Origin: Flavobacteriales bacterium
Lineage (GTDB): Bacteria; Bacteroidota; Bacteroidia; Flavobacteriales; Flavobacteriaceae
Assembly: GCA_018335925.1 (NCBI GenBank)
Contig: JAGXRF010000064.1
Coordinates: 62,001 to 126,000, forward strand
Length of the DNA: 64,000 nt
Direction of reading: 5' to 3'
Of this stretch, positions 61,011-64,000 are shown piece by piece. The position numbers and the translations under genes were made by a program. The notes under the pieces are model-generated. The model did no database searches. It had not been told where the DNA came from and was given only the letters and a program-made list of their open reading frames with translations. Within the stretch, counting starts at the first letter, position 1. Every line of letters begins with the position of its first letter.

Positions 61011-62122
61011 TGCAAAAAATTCTTTTTTATTTTATTATTCTTTTTATTTCGCAAATAACCTTTGCACAAATAACCCTATCTCCAAATACCAAAATTAGTG
61101 TGCTAACATGCGGAACAGGTGACGAACTTTACTCCCTTTTTGGGCATACCGGTTTACGCATACAAGACCCAAACAATCAATTAGATATTGTTTATAATTT
61201 TGGGATGTTTGACTTTAGCACTCCTAATTTTTATACCAAATTTATTAAGGGTGATTTGCTTTATTTTGGCACTACAGAATCTTTTGGAAACTTTATGTAC
61301 CAATACCAATATTTTGGTAGAAGTGTAGTAGAACAAGAATTAAATATAGAAAGCACCACCAAACAAAAGATTTTTGACGACCTGAACCAAATTTTACAAT
61401 CAGAAAAAAAATATTACGAATACAAATTTATAGACGAAAATTGCACCACCAAAGTTTGGCAAGTTTTGAACCAACATTTGCCCGTAAAACTCACTAAAGT
61501 AGGAAAAGATTTTCCTTCTTACAGAGAAGTAATCAACGATAAGTTAGGCAATCGTTTTTTTGAAAAATTGGGAATCAATTTAATGTTCGGCAGCAAAACT
61601 GATGTTGCAGCTACACAAATTTTTCTTCCGGAAGAGTTGCAAGAAAGTTTGCAACAACAAGCAAGTTTAAAAGCAACCAACTCTCTTTTACCAAGATTAA
61701 ACAAAGACTACTTTACGATTTGGAACCATTGGTGGATTTGGCTGGTTATTGTAGTATTTTTTAGTTTCGTTAAATTAAGAACTGTATCTACTATTTGGTT
61801 TTGGATGCAAGGTTTGTTGGGAATATTTTTGCTTTTTGTTGGGTGGTATTCGCACCATCATGAGGTGAGTAACAACTATAATCCTTTGGTAGTAAATCCG
61901 ATACTAATCGGAATATCTTTGTTGTGGTTAAGCAAAAATAAAATGGTGCTTTACGCAGTGGTATCTTATTTTATACTATCACTTGTTTTTGTGATTTTAC
62001 ATTTTCAAAAGGACCACTTTTGGATCATGTGTACCTTTTTGCTTTCCAATTGGTGGATACTATACCGACAATTTTTCCGAAATAATGATTTATTGTCCTT
62101 TGTAAAACAAAACAGTAGATAA
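61010..62122 (+). CDS. DUF4105-domain membrane protein
   Basis: A 370-residue protein with signal peptide (MQKILFYFIILFISQITFAQ), a periplasmic DUF4105 domain (~25-190) and four or five C-terminal membrane helices (~240-355). The DUF4105 part has features of a cysteine-peptidase-like fold: LYSLFGHTGLRIQ (His ~47) and YKFIDENCTTKVW (Cys ~143), plausible members of an NlpC/P60-like active site. Function not established. It is coupled to the PorV-like gene by a one-base overlap and overlaps the convergent glycosyltransferase gene by 33 bases at its 3' end. Confidence 0.8.
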   Translation: MQKILFYFIILFISQITFAQITLSPNTKISVLTCGTGDELYSLFGHTGLRIQDPNNQLDIVYNFGMFDFSTPNFYTKFIKGDLLYFGTTESFGNFMYQYQYFGRSVVEQELNIESTTKQKIFDDLNQILQSEKKYYEYKFIDENCTTKVWQVLNQHLPVKLTKVGKDFPSYREVINDKLGNRFFEKLGINLMFGSKTDVAATQIFLPEELQESLQQQASLKATNSLLPRLNKDYFTIWNHWWIWLVIVVFFSFVKLRTVSTIWFWMQGLLGIFLLFVGWYSHHHEVSNNYNPLVVNPILIGISLLWLSKNKMVLYAVVSYFILSLVFVILHFQKDHFWIMCTFLLSNWWILYRQFFRNNDLLSFVKQNSR

Positions 62123-63484
62123 AGTTTTTATCAAGATATTGATATCTAAAAACACGTTGCGATGTTTGATGTAAAACAAGTCGTATTGCAGTTTGATCAA
62201 ACTATCTTCTAGAGAATCTCCATAGGAATAGTTTACCTGAGCCCATCCGGTTAGTCCTGGTTTAATGATATGTCTGGTTTCATAAAAAGGCATGGTGTTG
62301 GCTATTTGCTCAACAAAAATAGGTCGTTCTGGTCTTGGACCAATCAACGACATATCGTTGATTAAAATATTCCAAAACTGAGGCAATTCATCTAACCTGC
62401 TTTTTCTTAAAAACTTTCCAAATTTGGTCACCCTATAATCATTTTTAGCAGCAAAAACAGCACCGTCTTTTTCAGCATCTTTTACCATAGTTCGGAATTT
62501 AAAAATGGTAAATGATTGCCCGTTTTTTCCTACTCTTTCTTGAGCATAAAATAAAGGTCCTTTGTTACCAAGTAAATTTCCAATTAAAATAATTGGAAGT
62601 ATTAATAACATCAAAAGCAAACCTAAAATAGAGGCTAAAACATCTACAAATCGAATAAACAACAAATACAATTGGTTTTGATTGCTTCTGCTAAAAGGGA
62701 AATATTTGTAAAAATCTTTGTTTAAATAATGTACTGGAATTCGCTGCACCATATCTTCATACAATTGGGTGTACTCTCTAATGATAATTCCTTTTTCAAG
62801 ATATTTGATTAAATAATGGTATAAATCTGCTGAAATAAATTCAGTTTTCTGGCTGGCAATTACAATTTCAGATAAGTAATTTTTAGTTACAAACTGATCT
62901 AAATCAGATAGAGAAATCCAAGGATACTTTTTTAAATCTTCAAGGTCTAACTCGTATTTATCTGTATGTAAATAAGCTACTATATGGAAGTGAGGATCTA
63001 CTTTTTGGATGTCTTTTGTTAACTGCTCTGCTTGATCGGTATCACAAACCAACAATACTTTTTTAACAAAACGTTGAGAAGCCAAGAATTTAACATAAAA
63101 AATCCTCCAAAGTAACAAACCAAATAAAATAGAAAAATAAAAAATGACTATTTGCATCCGATTATTTGGCAATGATGGGGTTAAAATTGGTGTAAGTAAA
63201 TACACCAAAACGGTAAATGAAGTAGTTAAAATGATACTTTTGGTAGCTTGAAATTGATTGCTGGCAATTGGCAAATGATAAGCTTGAAAAACAGTTCCGA
63301 ATAACATCAAATAAAATCCAAGTACAAATACCCACCAAAAACTTTGACCACTAACTTGAAAATATTCGAACTTTAAAAAATTACTTACGAAGTGAAGGGT
63401 AAAATATACAAACAGCAAATCAAAGGCACGAAGTAAAACTTTTCGTTCTGAAATTTCGAAGTGTATGTTTTTTTTGGACTTCAC
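62090..63484 (-). CDS. Polyprenyl glycosylphosphotransferase (WcaJ-like sugar transferase)
   Basis: A 464-residue inner-membrane enzyme that starts exopolysaccharide or O-antigen repeat units by moving a sugar phosphate to undecaprenyl phosphate. Four or five N-terminal helices (~15-130), a CoA-binding-like domain (~140-250), a helix before the catalytic part, and the sugar transferase domain (~275-464): YAQERVGKNGQSFTIFKFRTMVKDAEKDGAVFA, RKSRLDELPQFWNILINDMSLIGPRPE, LKPGLTGWAQVNY. The start is GTG (KSKKNIHFEISERK). It lies 23 bases after a glycosyltransferase gene, so this is the end of an exopolysaccharide operon continuing beyond the window. Confidence 0.93.
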   Translation of the reverse strand: MKSKKNIHFEISERKVLLRAFDLLFVYFTLHFVSNFLKFEYFQVSGQSFWWVFVLGFYLMLFGTVFQAYHLPIASNQFQATKSIILTTSFTVLVYLLTPILTPSLPNNRMQIVIFYFSILFGLLLWRIFYVKFLASQRFVKKVLLVCDTDQAEQLTKDIQKVDPHFHIVAYLHTDKYELDLEDLKKYPWISLSDLDQFVTKNYLSEIVIASQKTEFISADLYHYLIKYLEKGIIIREYTQLYEDMVQRIPVHYLNKDFYKYFPFSRSNQNQLYLLFIRFVDVLASILGLLLMLLILPIILIGNLLGNKGPLFYAQERVGKNGQSFTIFKFRTMVKDAEKDGAVFAAKNDYRVTKFGKFLRKSRLDELPQFWNILINDMSLIGPRPERPIFVEQIANTMPFYETRHIIKPGLTGWAQVNYSYGDSLEDSLIKLQYDLFYIKHRNVFLDINILIKTLSTVLFYKGQ

Positions 63485-63507
63485 TTTTTTTGTACTAATT
63501 TATAAAA

Positions 63508-64000
63508 TTAATCTTTGATAAGGTCTATCCAAAGATGTTTAACTTCATTCCAATCCATTGTTTCTGCTAAATTTCTTGCATTATATACCATCGTTATAGT
63601 TTTATCGGGATTATCAATAAATTCAACGATAGCTTTTACAAATTCAATTACTTGATTTGGTAAAACTAATTTGACATGCTTATGATTTTCCACCATAAAC
63701 GGAATTCCACCAACATTTGTAGAAACAATTGGCATTCCCAGTGCCATTGCTTCAATCAATGTAATTGGCGTATTGTCAATAGAAGTTGTATTGATAAAAA
63801 CATCATGCGTTTTAGCCAAAGCACACCATTCTTGTTTAGATAATCTTCCGGTAAAAACTACTTCAACATTATTCTCAGTTGCATATTGCTTTAAAGAGGC
63901 AATCGTTACATCCTTTTCAGGACCTACCATAGTTAATGTTGCCTCAGGATAAACTTTTTTTAATTCAACCAAAACATCTATTGCCATTTTGGGTTGGTAA
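63508..64000 (-). CDS. Glycosyltransferase, GT4 family (5' end beyond window)
   Basis: C-terminal part of a GT-B fold glycosyltransferase: YQPKMAIDVLVELKKVYPEATLTMVGPEKD, VVFTGRLSKQEWCALAKTHDVFINTTSIDNTPITLIEAMALGMPIVSTNVGGIPFMV, with the nucleotide-sugar E-x7-E pattern at TLIEAMALGMPIV. The frame continues to the window edge, so the Met in the ORF track (63987) is internal, not the start. It probably adds a sugar in the same exopolysaccharide pathway as the adjacent polyprenyl glycosylphosphotransferase. Sugar specificity unknown. Confidence 0.9.
   Translation of the reverse strand, partial: YQPKMAIDVLVELKKVYPEATLTMVGPEKDVTIASLKQYATENNVEVVFTGRLSKQEWCALAKTHDVFINTTSIDNTPITLIEAMALGMPIVSTNVGGIPFMVENHKHVKLVLPNQVIEFVKAIVEFIDNPDKTITMVYNARNLAETMDWNEVKHLWIDLIKD

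Overview
The window is a gene-dense, low-GC chromosomal segment from a member of the Bacteroidota, almost certainly the family Flavobacteriaceae. The evidence is lineage-typical: a long NusB, a PUR/DUF3276 protein, type IX secretion (T9SS) cargo with type A and type B C-terminal sorting domains, a PorV/PorQ-like protein, 2TM-domain histidine kinases with LytTR regulators, an ECF-sigma/FecR/TonB-receptor locus, and many starts preceded by the Bacteroidota -7 box TAnnTTTG rather than by a Shine-Dalgarno sequence. No rRNA, tRNA, CRISPR array, complete insertion sequence or prophage was seen. About 53 genes are supported; the first (nusB) and the last (a glycosyltransferase) are cut by the window edges.

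Layout. 1-16.1 kb is core metabolism: nusB, leucine-type dehydrogenase, an ABC exporter, DUF3276, sucC, lysA, an MFS carrier, lipA, corA, gap, a hybrid histidine kinase, a DUF4369 lipoprotein and argS. Between sucC and lysA is a 495-bp non-coding stretch with a multi-hairpin element. 16.1-25.7 kb is an envelope-signalling region: TonB-dependent receptor, FecR anti-sigma factor and ECF sigma factor on the minus strand; a divergent repeat-bearing lipoprotein; a CAP lipoprotein; folD; ffh; a second CAP lipoprotein; and a DUF4382-like lipoprotein. 25.8-33.2 kb holds rluF, a T9SS-secreted subtilase, an alpha/beta hydrolase, a coiled-coil zinc-ribbon-family protein, a Nif3-like protein, Hsp20 and a BamA/TamA-like outer-membrane protein. 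33.2-38.5 kb has two signalling systems, an OmpR-type RR/HK pair and a TPR/LytS-type HK-2TM/2TM/LytTR operon. 38.6-50.5 kb has a pRiA4b-ORF3-like protein, a nucleoid-associated protein, a lipoprotein, a roughly 1500-residue T9SS surface protein, an SDR, a transaldolase, a TlpA-like lipoprotein and an ABC-F ATPase. 50.6-64 kb has lpxK-punA, sixA, recQ, kdsD-tatC-AhpD-like-lptB, pssA-GH25, PorV-like-DUF4105, and the start of an exopolysaccharide locus.

Most notable observation: four starts in the ECF region (fecR, the divergent lipoprotein, the first CAP lipoprotein and the DUF4382-like lipoprotein 5 kb away) share a bipartite upstream element, TAGGGT-N14-TTGTTTTAT (the second half is degenerate at fecR). 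Spacing is identical in all four, and the element lies 16-24 bases before each start codon. None of the four has the usual TAnnTTTG box. I infer that this is the promoter recognised by the local ECF sigma factor, which would define a small dispersed regulon of surface lipoproteins plus its own FecR/TonB receptor. Other points: a half-degenerate ABC-F ATPase with exactly one intact composite ATP site, two proteins that have lost their zinc-binding cysteines (RecQ and the DUF164 protein), a subtilase with Glu at the catalytic Asp position, a histidine kinase fused to a 2TM domain beside a free-standing 2TM paralogue, and three genes that start directly behind an intrinsic terminator.
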